This document shows, in pieces, positions 1 to 7,545 of a DNA stretch of 10,900 bases; positions within the stretch are counted from its first letter, which is position 1; each line of letters starts with the position of its first letter. The stretch is from Stramenopiles sp. TOSAG23-6 (Eukaryota > Sar), in assembly GCA_900128565.1 (NCBI GenBank), contig LT636288.1, positions 1 through 10,900 of the forward strand, written 5' to 3'. Both the position numbers and the translations under genes were made by a program. The notes under the pieces were generated by a model. It saw nothing but the letters and a program-made list of their open reading frames with translations. It ran no database searches and was not told where the DNA came from.

Positions 1-72
1 AAAAACTAAAATTTCTTAGGTACAAACTTTCGTACGAAAAAAAAAACGAATTTGAAAAAAAATAAAACATAC
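1..72 (-). other. Partial intron of the repeat family
   Basis: On the minus strand it starts GTATGTTTTATT right after the KGCFH exon. A T-rich tract follows, then TTTCGTACGAAAG and TTTGTACCTAAG, where the usual CTAAC is changed to CTAAG. It runs off the window, so the 3' end is not visible. The layout matches the introns of the TMC, CEP19 and right-hand AGE genes. Confidence 0.7.
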
Positions 73-384
73 ATGAAAACAACCCTTATAGTTCCCCCCC
101 TTGGATCTATGCAATAGTTTATTATTATTTGTTAGGTATCCATACCATTCATGTATTGTAGGAAATATGTATTTTGTTTTTCGTAAAAAAAAAAAAATTA
201 TTTTACGAAAAAAAAAAAAAAAAAGAAAATTGAAATTAAATGAAAATGTACTCCTCCATTTCCACCTCCAGGTCCAGTCCTTTCGCCCCCATCACAAAAG
301 TTTTCATATGCATAAGTATGAATACGTTTTAACCAATCCATCCATTTTAAATCTTTTGTTTTTGTGTATGCCATAGTTAAGGCA
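73..384 (-). pseudogene. 5'-truncated AGE (N-acylglucosamine 2-epimerase) C-terminal fragment
   Basis: Two minus-strand exon pieces, about 252-384 and 73-108, resemble the C-terminal part of AGE/renin-binding protein. The first encodes TALTMAYTKTKDLKWMDWL, then HTYAYENFCDGGE. The second encodes SKGGNYKGCFH. In AGE proteins this stretch reads roughly LLMAY, then YxFxxFxDxxxGEWFGYL, then KGGPFKGCFHVPR. The match and its order are seen directly; the family assignment is from recall. The aromatic GEWFGYL core is replaced by a Gly-rich run (GERTGPGGGNGG), which is abnormal for the family. The roughly 340 N-terminal residues have no room, because the divergent p44 gene starts at 585. The fragment is therefore truncated, rearranged or decayed. 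It continues beyond the left edge through another intron. It could be a diverged live gene with a very short N-terminus, but I think this is less likely. Confidence 0.5.
109..251 (-). other. Intron in AGE fragment, GTAC...GCAT
   Basis: On the minus strand it begins GTACATTTTCATTT after a GGA GGA codon pair. It carries long T runs and a TACCTAAC motif, and it ends at GCAT. Cutting there resumes in frame with AGA TCC AAG GGG GGG AAC TAT, giving the conserved KGG.YKGCFH of the AGE family. At 143 nt it is longer and more degenerate than the other copies. The AG five bases into the proposed exon (in CCAAG) would also keep frame but would lose the conserved Lys. Confidence 0.5.
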
Positions 385-455
385 ATGTAATGTGAAAAAA
401 AAAAAAAAAAAAAAAAAAGTTAGGGAAAAAATTTTTTTTTAAAAAAAAAAAAACC

Positions 456-487
<32 letters not shown>

Positions 488-531
488 ATTTTTTGACATG
501 TTCTTCTAATCACGTTTTTTAGCTACTGTAC
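385..531 (-). other. Possible intron with long poly-T, 5' end uncertain
   Basis: Reading minus, the tract ends CACATTACAT directly before the AGE-like exon and contains CCCTAAC 34 nt upstream of that end. A GTACAG that could be the donor lies at 528-531. The body is almost entirely homopolymer T. No convincing exon is seen upstream of 531 on the minus strand, so this may be a decayed intron whose 5' exon has been lost. Confidence 0.3.
397..484. repeat. Long A/T homopolymer tracts
   Basis: Runs of about 22 and 44 A or near-A bases on the plus strand, interrupted by a short T run and a CC. They lie between the AGE fragment and the p44 gene. Such tracts are error-prone in assembly, so exact lengths should not be trusted. 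Confidence 0.8.
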
Positions 532-584
532 CACGAACCCTCAATTTTAGGCAACTAATGGAATAATTTCAGACATAATACATA

Positions 585-1865
585 ATGTCAAGAGATGGCC
601 TTGGTGGTTCCACAAAGGCGTCAAGTTATAGTTGGGAACAAGCAGAAGAAGCATCTTGGCGAAAGTTAAACCATGATGATGATGATGAGAACTTACACAT
701 GCCAGAGGCCGAATACCAGCGGGCACAAAAACAGAGACAGCAACCAGCAAAACCTTCGGTGCACCGTGGTATGATAAGGTATGTTGTTTTAGTGATAGAT
801 TTGTCGAAAGCGATGAAAGATAATGACATGAAGCCATCTCGAATTGAGGTAGCTCTTGCAGTAGTACGTGGTTTTTTAAGAGACTTTCTTGACCAAAATC
901 CATTGTGCAATGTGGCTTTAGTTGGAAGTCGTGATGCTCGGGCCGAACAGCTGACAGAGCTCTCCGGTGTAGCAAGCACACATATAGAAGCATCAAGATC
1001 AGGACTGATTCCAAGTGGAGAATTTTCATTACAAAACTCTCTTGAATTAGCTCTGAATCAATTGCGTCCACTTCCTTCTTATGGAAGTAAAGAAATCATT
1101 GTAGTACACGGGGCATTGGCGACAACTGATCCATCTGATATATTCTCAACCATTAAAAGTTTGAAGAAACATCGTGTACGCTGTAGTATAGTAAGCCTAG
1201 CTTCTGAAGTATACGCATTTAAGCAATGTGCTTTAATCACAAATGGGTTATATGGTGTTAGTTTAAACAAAACACATTTTAAAGAACTTTTAGGGGCACA
1301 CAATACACCACCTGCTTTGATTTTGGATTCTGTTGGGAGTGATGTCAATGCTGACACTGGGAAAGCTCATTTTATTCGTATGGGTTTCCCTGAACGTCGG
1401 GTGGATAACTATAAATCGCTTTGTATTTGCCATCAGGAATTTAAGTATGAAGGATATTTCTGTCCTAGATGCAGAACTAAAGTATGTGAATTACCAACAG
1501 AATGTCGATTATGTGGTCTGAATTTAGTATCTTCATCGCATTTAGCAAGATCATATCATCATCTATTTCCTGTAGAACCATTCAATGAAGTGAATTATCC
1601 TTCCTTACAATCCTCCATTGATCCAGACAATGCTAGTTCGAATAAATTAAAAATTAAAATTTCATTGAAAAAGAAAAAAGAAAAAAAGAGTAAAAATGAT
1701 AAAAATAACGACTTTGTACAGAAGCAATGTTTTTCGTGTCTGAAAATTCTTAATCCGAATGAAACGATACAATTACAATGTCCGGATTGTTTACATTTAT
1801 TTTGTTTTGATTGTGATCTATTTGTACATGAGTCACTACACAATTGTCCTGGGTGTATGTGTTAG
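585..1865 (+). CDS. GTF2H2: TFIIH core subunit p44/SSL1
   Basis: A complete single-exon gene of 426 residues; human p44 has about 395. It is a core TFIIH subunit that binds and stimulates the XPD helicase in transcription initiation and nucleotide excision repair in the nucleus. Visible domains: a charged N-terminus; a von Willebrand A-like domain at about residues 63-245 beginning RYVVLVIDLSKAM, with its DxSxxM metal-site motif; a zinc finger at about 280-310 with Cys280, 282, 293, 296, 301, 307 and 310; and a C-terminal C4C4-type RING at about 382-426 (CFSC, CPDC, CFDC, CPGC). A Lys-rich, low-complexity insertion (about 352-375) separates the two zinc modules and is unusual. The ATG at 585 gives the conserved start and no earlier in-frame ATG is apparent. 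It converges on the LRR gene. There are no introns, unlike the TMC, CEP19 and AGE genes. Confidence 0.97.
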   Translation: MSRDGLGGSTKASSYSWEQAEEASWRKLNHDDDDENLHMPEAEYQRAQKQRQQPAKPSVHRGMIRYVVLVIDLSKAMKDNDMKPSRIEVALAVVRGFLRDFLDQNPLCNVALVGSRDARAEQLTELSGVASTHIEASRSGLIPSGEFSLQNSLELALNQLRPLPSYGSKEIIVVHGALATTDPSDIFSTIKSLKKHRVRCSIVSLASEVYAFKQCALITNGLYGVSLNKTHFKELLGAHNTPPALILDSVGSDVNADTGKAHFIRMGFPERRVDNYKSLCICHQEFKYEGYFCPRCRTKVCELPTECRLCGLNLVSSSHLARSYHHLFPVEPFNEVNYPSLQSSIDPDNASSNKLKIKISLKKKKEKKSKNDKNNDFVQKQCFSCLKILNPNETIQLQCPDCLHLFCFDCDLFVHESLHNCPGCMC

Positions 1866-1893
1866 TCAAAAATGAAATGCCTAGACTTTTTTG

Positions 1894-1899
1894 AATAAA
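1894..1899 (+). promoter_or_regulatory. Candidate poly(A) signal of p44
   Basis: AATAAA lies 29 nt after the p44 stop codon in a T-rich 3' flank. In such AT-rich DNA this hexamer also occurs by chance. Confidence 0.35.
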
Positions 1900-1991
1900 T
1901 TTTTAAATGAACATTTGTAATATTTTGGTATTTTACTTTTATAATTGAAAATAATGTATACTATTGACAAAAATAATTCCACTGATTTCTT

Positions 1992-2801
1992 TTACAAATA
2001 AATAACTGATGTACAATTATCAAAGGCATCATCACCAATACTAGTTTTGCTATTTGGTATTGTTATAGATTTTAGTGATGTACAATTTTTGAAGGCATAA
2101 TCACCAATACTAGTTACACTATTTGGTATTGTTATTGTTTTNAGTGATATACAACCTGTGAAGGTATCATTACGAATAACAGTAATGCTATTTGGTATTG
2201 TTATTGTTTTTAGTGATGTGCAATTACCAAAGGCACGATAACCAATACTAGTTACACTATTTGGTATTGCTATTGTTTTTAGTGATGTACAATCTTGAAA
2301 GGCCCTATTACCAATACTAGTTACACTATTTGGTATTGCTATTGTTTCTAGATATATACAATTTCTGAAGGTCCAATTACCAATACTAGTTACGCTATTT
2401 GGTATTGTTATTGTTTTTAGTGATTTACAATCACCGAAGGCTTCAGTACCAATACTAGTGACACTATTTGGTAGTGTAATAGAAATTAGTGACATGGCTT
2501 GGAAGCAGAATTCTCCAATAATACTGACAACTGGAGGTAGAAATGTTTTGATATGACGCCAGACATCATCACCTCCAAACCAATACATGCGGTTCCTGGC
2601 TTCAGCATCTTTGAGAATTTGGTTTGTCACCAACTGATTTTTTGTGGTTTCATGATTATTTGTTTTTCCACGACAGCAGCAGAGTAGCATCCACATTTCT
2701 AGTCTTGGGTCTCTCACTACCAACGCTGTTCTCTGATGAAAAATATTTCTTCTTTGTTCATTATCCAACTGACCATTTTCTAATGAAACAAATATAGTCA
2801 T
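1992..2801 (-). CDS. BspA-like leucine-rich-repeat (LRR_5) protein
   Basis: Complete single-exon ORF of 269 residues with one ambiguous base at 2142. Residues 1-103 form a non-repeat cap with [16 protein letters not shown] and [18 protein letters not shown]. Residues 104-264 are seven consecutive 23-residue repeats of the form [23 protein letters not shown], followed by SVIYL and the stop. The repeat matches the BspA/TpLRR (LRR_5) consensus. In bacteria and protists such proteins act in adhesion or protein binding, but no specific role can be assigned here. No signal peptide is obvious, so the product may be intracellular. The gene is divergent from the PIH1-like gene (258 bp between start codons) and convergent with p44 (126 bp). 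The array ends abruptly without a C-terminal cap, so it could be a shortened member of a family. Confidence 0.85.
   Translation of the reverse strand: MTIFVSLENGQLDNEQRRNIFHQRTALVVRDPRLEMWMLLCCCRGKTNNHETTKNQLVTNQILKDAEARNRMYWFGGDDVWRHIKTFLPPVVSIIGEFCFQAMSLISITLPNSVTSIGTEAFGDCKSLKTITIPNSVTSIGNWTFRNCIYLETIAIPNSVTSIGNRAFQDCTSLKTIAIPNSVTSIGYRAFGNCTSLKTITIPNSITVIRNDTFTGCISXKTITIPNSVTSIGDYAFKNCTSLKSITIPNSKTSIGDDAFDNCTSVIYL
2010..2492 (-). repeat. Seven tandem 69-bp LRR_5 coding repeats
   Basis: The repeat array of the LRR gene is also visible at DNA level: the plus strand repeats 'ccaatactagttacactat' and 'ttggtattgttattgttttt' with a 69-bp period. Several neighbouring units are nearly identical, which fits recent unit duplication or gene conversion. 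Confidence 0.9.
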
Positions 2802-3059
2802 CAGTGGCGTTATTTCTTACGTTTTCTTTTGGGGTATTAATACAATGATATTAAATTTTGTCAGTTCACGAAGTGTAGAGCTAGTTTAGCTCTTCATTTT
2901 GACACGTGTGCTTTTTCGACGGTTTCATTCAAACACTGAAGATATCGATAGTATCTCTCATTGCCATAGTATCTAATAATACCTAGTAGTAAAAGTATTG
3001 TGTTTACTATAAATAATTGACAGGAATTGAAATACACACCATACGTATTCAGTAGATCA
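2802..3059. promoter_or_regulatory. Divergent promoter region, LRR / PIH1-like
   Basis: 258 bp between two divergent start codons. It contains no recognisable gene or intron repeat. Plus-strand frame with the downstream gene is closed by TGA at 3018-3020. No clear core-promoter motif can be named. Confidence 0.4.
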
Positions 3060-4187
3060 ATGTCAGGGTATAATAATTCTGTTTTAAAAGCATGTGCAAT
3101 ATCAATGAAACTAACAGCTGAAGAACTTAGACAACTTCCCAAAGCTGAGCAACAAGCACATAAGGCTCTCAGAGAGCATCCAGACTTTGCAGATATACGT
3201 GCAGAGGTCGCTAAACAAGGCAAAACGATAATCAATGCTCCTCTCAGTAGGAATGTTTTGGACCGAGAAGCTGCTAAACTCGATCCCACTGGAAAATTTA
3301 AGTTAAAACCTCGCACAAAGGCTGAAGTTCGAGCTAGTGTTGAAGCTGCTTTAGAGCAACGTCGAAAAGAAGATGAGCGTAAAGAAAAACAAAGACAGAA
3401 AACAAGAGATGTATTCGAAACATTGAAAAGTGAGGATAGAGCAATGTGTAACAAGAACAAAATCATGCAAAAGTCAAAACAGAACGATGATGATTGGCTT
3501 GTCGTTGAAATGCCTACGGAAGTGATATCAGAAAAGAAGTCTCTAATGAATGACAAAAAGAAACTATCTCAACCTAATTGGGATGAACTAAGTTTTGCAA
3601 TTGATCAACTTGATACAAAAAATAATAAAAAGGATGAAGAAAAGGAATCAAATTCAGCAACAAACGTATCTGATACTACTATATCTCTACAAGACAGCTC
3701 TCAAAATAAAAAGTGTTTTGTACCAAATGTTGTACCTAAAAAAACTAAAAAAAATCGCTACCGAATGAACCAAAATAATATTCTTGAGATTAAGCCTGAG
3801 TATAGTGTACGATACAGAAAGAAACTTTGTGTAGGTACCAATGAAACTAACCAAAATGATTTGTTAGAGGTTGTCATTCATTTACCATTACTGGATAATA
3901 ATATAGGTATAGAAATTTTCACTGTAGAGAGCTCTACTGATACTTTGAGGTTAAACTCAACAACACAGTACTATAGTTCAAACCCTAACCCTAACAAAAC
4001 AAAATGTCTAAAAGTAATAAATGATTCAATGTCCCATGAAGAAAGTATAACAAGTAGTCAATTGGAAAAAGGATGGTTGTATAAACTAGAAATAAAATTA
4101 CCTTGCCAAGTAGATGAAAATGGATCTGTTGTCGCTTTATTTCGTAAAAAGAAGAAAGAATTGGTCATAAAATTGCCACTACAATAA
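3060..4187 (+). CDS. PIH1-family protein (C-terminal CS-like domain)
   Basis: A 375-residue product from the ATG at 3060; the frame stays open only a short way upstream, to the TGA at 3018-3020. The last ~130 residues carry PIH1-type C-terminal features: IKPEYSVRYRKK, then LLEVVIHLPLL, a TDTLRLNS strand, YKLEIKLPCQVDE and VALFRKKKKELVIKLPLQ. PIH1 proteins are HSP90/R2TP cofactors, several of which pre-assemble axonemal dyneins, so a cytoplasmic dynein-assembly role is a reasonable inference. The N-terminal half is charged and helical (EELRQLPKAEQQAHKALREH, a Lys/Glu-rich stretch, and NDDDWLVVEMP), and I do not see a typical N-terminal PIH domain. An Asn-rich insertion, SNPNPNKTK, encoded by CCCTAA repeats, interrupts the CS-like domain. 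The gene ends inside a short tandem duplication. It could be a divergent member or lack an upstream exon. Confidence 0.62.
   Translation: MSGYNNSVLKACAISMKLTAEELRQLPKAEQQAHKALREHPDFADIRAEVAKQGKTIINAPLSRNVLDREAAKLDPTGKFKLKPRTKAEVRASVEAALEQRRKEDERKEKQRQKTRDVFETLKSEDRAMCNKNKIMQKSKQNDDDWLVVEMPTEVISEKKSLMNDKKKLSQPNWDELSFAIDQLDTKNNKKDEEKESNSATNVSDTTISLQDSSQNKKCFVPNVVPKKTKKNRYRMNQNNILEIKPEYSVRYRKKLCVGTNETNQNDLLEVVIHLPLLDNNIGIEIFTVESSTDTLRLNSTTQYYSSNPNPNKTKCLKVINDSMSHEESITSSQLEKGWLYKLEIKLPCQVDENGSVVALFRKKKKELVIKLPLQ
3981..3995 (+). repeat. Telomere-like CCCTAA repeat inside a CDS
   Basis: Two and a half AACCCT units in a coding region, read in frame as Asn-Pro-Asn-Pro-Asn. They lie in a loop of the CS-like domain of the PIH1-like protein. 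Confidence 0.75.
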
Positions 4188-4265
4188 AAAGAAGAAAGAA
4201 TTTCAACCACTACAATAAAACAAAGAAAGAATTTCAAGTTGGTAATAAAATTGTCACTACAATAA
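4146..4265 (+). repeat. Three imperfect tandem copies over the PIH1 stop codon
   Basis: Units at 4146-4185, 4186-4216 and 4217-4265 share an 'aaaa.aaagaaagaatt' start and a 'cactacaat' end. The first unit codes for the final KKKKELVIKLPLQ of the protein. The TAA is formed at the first unit boundary, so the later units are 3' UTR. The middle unit lacks the 'ggtcataaaattg' segment. Confidence 0.8.
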
Positions 4266-4401
4266 TTATAATGTGTAAATAGCTAGTGAATATTATATAA
4301 AAATAATATATAATATTTTAAACTATTTGTAAATTATTTAATCATCATCAAAAATATATGTGATGAATTTTCTTCATAGTAATTTCATATACAATAGTGT
4401 A
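4188..4401. other. Convergent intergenic region
   Basis: 214 bp between two gene ends. After the tandem units it is very AT-rich (TATATAATATT-type sequence at about 4290-4330). No gene, RNA or intron repeat is visible. It probably holds both 3' ends. Confidence 0.5.
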
Positions 4402-7400
4402 TCATACTGCATGACGCAATGCCCGAATTTCCTTTCGATAAATTTCCATTTTTTTTTCTAATTGATCAACTTTTCGTGTCATAAAAGCCATTTGAGTTCG
4501 AGCACCACTAGCCTTTTCTCTAACACGTAATGAATTCTGTACAGCCCAAAGTCTTGTCACTAAAACCATAATTATTGCCCACAAAGAAGCAACACTCAAA
4601 AGTGCGGATTGCAGGAAGTTTGTAAGTACATTTGTAGAAAAAAGATCTTTCAACGGAGTATACGCAGATGTGTCATACATAAATGGTCCACAAGCTAAGG
4701 AACAAACATGTTTTTTGAAAGCAATTTAAAAAAAAAATCGTTAGGTACAAAATTTGGTACATTTTTTTTTTTTAAATGAAAGTAGACAACGTACATATAA
4801 AGTAGAATCTGATATTTTTAAATCATCACTAAGGCCTAACAAATGTTTGAGAGCAACGACAATATTATTTTCAGATGTTAATGATGCATCAGGGTAAGTT
4901 GATTTCAACAATGCGTAACCATCCGCCTCACGATCACATTTTGAATTTGTAATACTTCCACCTGCTCCAACACCACTTCCGCTACATATCCAATAATTAC
5001 GTTCTTCAAAACTTTCATCCCATGACCATGATGATGCTTCATCTTTAAAGACTAAATCAGAAAAATCATCATATCCAGCATGAGTGATAGATACGCCACT
5101 TTTCAGTGATACACTTGATGAAGAACCAGATGTCGGGAGGGTTTCTGTTTTCCATGTTTTATATTGAGTTTCCGTACTTAAAATTGTATCTAGCGTTTGA
5201 CAGTTTTTTGCATTTGTTTCACTCCACAAAAAATTCATAAAAATTATACCAGATATAGCAACGATTACTATGTATAATTTGATGAAAAATACTCCCGCAT
5301 CTTTTGCTGACCATGGTTTGATTGGTTTCCGATAAAAATACTTTAATTGTGTTTCTTCCCAATAAAAGTCCATTATAAAGAATAATTCAGAAAATAATAC
5401 AGCAAAGGGAAAGAATGGAATCACAATGAGTGATAATTGCTGAAAGTATAGTAAAGTGACAATTTTTAAAGATACTAAAAATTCCAACTTTTTGAACTTT
5501 TTTCCTCGGACAACGCAGTAAAACTTCATAACAAATGTGAAGAAAAATGTACTTAATTTTGGTACAAAGAATTCCATAACTACTAAAGAAAACATATCCA
5601 TAGCTGTTTGGTCAAGTCGACACATTTTTGAACTTCCAACAGCAACAGGAGAAAATTCTGATTGTAGAGACCCTCTGGCTCTAGCCAATTCCTGAAGGAT
5701 TACATCTTGTGAAGCTTTGTAGCTTCGTATCAAATACGGATCTGCAAGCATTAATTTTCCTGTAATTGCTACAAACAAATTTACAGTCCTTGCAACATAT
5801 AAACCTACAAGCTTCATTTTAATGGCATCACCAGGATCATCCCATTTCATAAATTCAGTAATTCCAGAAATAAATGGTGGGAGAATTCCATTCATAATGG
5901 AAACAGAAGCTGGAACGATAAAGTCAGCAATGAATATCCACCACGCATTTCCATACTCTGTTTTCAAATATAAATTAATATCAGGATTGTATACATTCAG
6001 TATCACAATTGCAGTAGCACCTACAGCTTGTACAACAAAGTATAATAATGCTCCAACGACTTTTCTCAGGATATATATGTATCTCTCTCGATCAGTTCTT
6101 TGCGCTAATGCTTGCTGCGCTTCTGCTTCAAAAACCATATTGTAAAAACTTTCACCAAAAAAGAATTGTAAATCTTCAATATCATCAACATGCCATCGTG
6201 AATAGTCCCATCCACCTAATGCAATTTTAGCAAACTTAAAACGCGTACTTCCACTTTTATCTTGATGAATAAGATATTTCGTTTTTGTATCTTGTTGTAT
6301 CCAAGTCCTTAGTGAAATTACAACAAAAAATACTAGGCAAAGTAAAATAAATGCTGCATAATCGACTCTTTCACCATCAATACTAGATCCCAAAGGATAA
6401 TCAGGATGACCTGGATTAAATGAAGAGATAAATAACATTTTTGGATAGATAGATGTATTTTGGAAAAATATTTCAAATTTGTTTTTGTTAGGTACAAAAT
6501 TTCGTACGAAAAAAAAAAGTTGGAATTTGAAAAAAAATAAAACATACATCCTACAAATGCAGTCCAGTCTGCTGACGTCCAAGTATACGGAACAGAAATC
6601 GTAACTGTACTAGAGGTATGATCTAATGTACCAGATCCATCTGAAATAGTCCCAAGAGTGATTATATGTCTGATAAGAAATATTAAGGCTACTATAAAAA
6701 GAAATATATATACTTGAATCATCCATCTAGAAAAATCAAAAAATGATGCTACACTTTTTCCATATCGTGCTTCGAGTCTTTGGACGTTTCTCACAAACGG
6801 AGCATTTCTCTCGAAAAATAACCTAATCGTGTTATATAAACGCCAAACAAAATGTTGCATTTTTTCTTCACCATGGTGATGTGTCCCTGTCAATCCTTGT
6901 GATTGTTGTAAAAACTTTGTCGCTTCGGCATATTGTCTGGCGAATTCATCAGAATTTTCTTCTTTTTCGCCCGCTCGACCTTGACTTACAGCTGGAAGTG
7001 CCATTTGCATTGGACCTGCAGGTTTTCCCGAAATCATGGCTTGTTGATATGCTGCAGCGTACATGTATTGTGAAAAAAATGTTTTTAACTTTTAACTTTG
7101 TTAGGTACAAATATTTCACTAAAAACAACACATAAAAAAAATGAAATGCTTATTGAAAAAAGTACTTTCTTGCTGATTCTTCAGCAGCTTCTAAATTCAT
7201 TTTTAAATGACGGACTTTTTTATTCAAACGCTTTCTTTCCTTTCCTAATTTTTCTTCCGTCTCTTTATACTTTTTTCTATATTTTGCTCTCGAATTGGCT
7301 AAACCTGTGACAAGTTGTTTTAACTCAGGATCCATTCCTTCGCCAGCAACTTCCTCCAAAGTCTCTGCTTTTAACGTTTCCTCATCTACTACTACAATAA

Positions 7401-7545
7401 CCTGTTCTTTGGTTTCATTTTCATCTGCCTCATTTGATTTCCCCTCTGTTCCACTTGTTTTTTTCTCACCATCGATCATAAAGTCATCTCCAAACGCATT
7501 ATCGTCAAACGGATCGCTAAAAGGAACAACTTTAGAAGAAAACAT
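4402..7545 (-). CDS. TMC: TMC-like transmembrane channel protein, four exons
   Basis: Exons at 7166-7545, 6548-7062, 4795-6452 and 4402-4707 join to 2859 nt, giving 952 residues in an unbroken frame. Exon 1 is acidic, then a Lys/Glu-rich coiled coil (about 80-126). RLEARYGKSVASFFDFSRWM (about 219-238) matches the TMC motif before the first membrane helix. Hydrophobic segments follow near 236-260, 330-347, 430-451, 469-487, 512-532, 580-608, 620-660, 687-707 and 881-907. CRLDQTAMDMFSLVVMEFF (about 576-594) aligns with the TMC-domain signature CWExxVGQExxxLxxxDF, although the Trp and Gly are changed. KPIKPWSAKDAGVFF resembles the conserved RPWRASxSxxFF. TMC proteins are membrane channels linked to mechanosensation in animals; the role in this organism is unknown. 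The C-terminus is a short coiled coil. Divergent from CEP19. Anoctamin is a more distant alternative. Confidence 0.83.
4708..4794 (-). other. TMC intron 3 (GTAC...ACAT, 87 nt)
   Basis: Minus strand: donor after TTA TAT, GTACGTTGTC. It holds an A/T run, ATGTACC, then AAATTTTGTACCTAAC, and ends at AAAAAACAT. The next exon reads GTT TGT TCC TTA GCT in phase 0. Using the nearby CTTAG (AG) instead shifts the frame and reaches TGA after 14 codons. Confidence 0.75.
6453..6547 (-). other. TMC intron 2 (GTATG...ACAT, 95 nt)
   Basis: Minus strand: GTA GGA T, then GTATGTTTTATT. A T-rich body is followed by TTTCGTACGAAAT, TTTGTACCTAAC and the end at CAAAATACAT, with the exon resuming CT ATC TAT CCA. The donor phase (1) and acceptor phase agree. 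Here a canonical alternative exists: the TTTAATCCAG 38 nt further on is also in frame. This intron therefore does not discriminate between the two models. Confidence 0.7.
7063..7165 (-). other. TMC intron 1 (GTAC...ACAT, 103 nt)
   Basis: Minus strand: AGA AA, then GTACTTTTTTC. The body holds GAAATATTTGTACCTAAC and ends CACAATACAT, with exon 2 starting G TAC GCT GCA. GTAC is present at both exon junctions as a 4-bp direct repeat. The three nearest AG acceptors all give premature stops: two at once (AAT TAA) and the GCTGCAG one after about 30 codons. Confidence 0.72.

Noticed and set aside
101-376. Plus-strand ORF of 91 codons
   Set aside because: It crosses homopolymers and the antisense of the AGE-like exons, and has no protein-like features.
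532-575. Extra upstream AGE exon on minus (LPKIEGS or KLRVR reading, vaguely like KLWWPH)
   Set aside because: The readings are very short, one frame has a stop just upstream, the phase does not match in the other, and the similarity is too weak.
2010-2492. 69-bp tandem repeats as a CRISPR or satellite array
   Set aside because: The repeats are contiguous, in frame and encode a clear LRR_5 consensus. They have no spacers.
2894-3556. Minus-strand 220-codon ORF opposite the PIH1-like gene
   Set aside because: Ser/Leu/Cys-rich antisense shadow of a charged coding region. It has no family signature.
6333-6582. Reading the TMC gene as separate proteins with starts inside introns (M at 6582, at 7064 and at 4680)
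   Set aside because: Those stretches are intron read-through (poly-Phe/Lys residues from the T-rich repeat). Joining the exons gives one TMC-like protein of 952 residues in frame.
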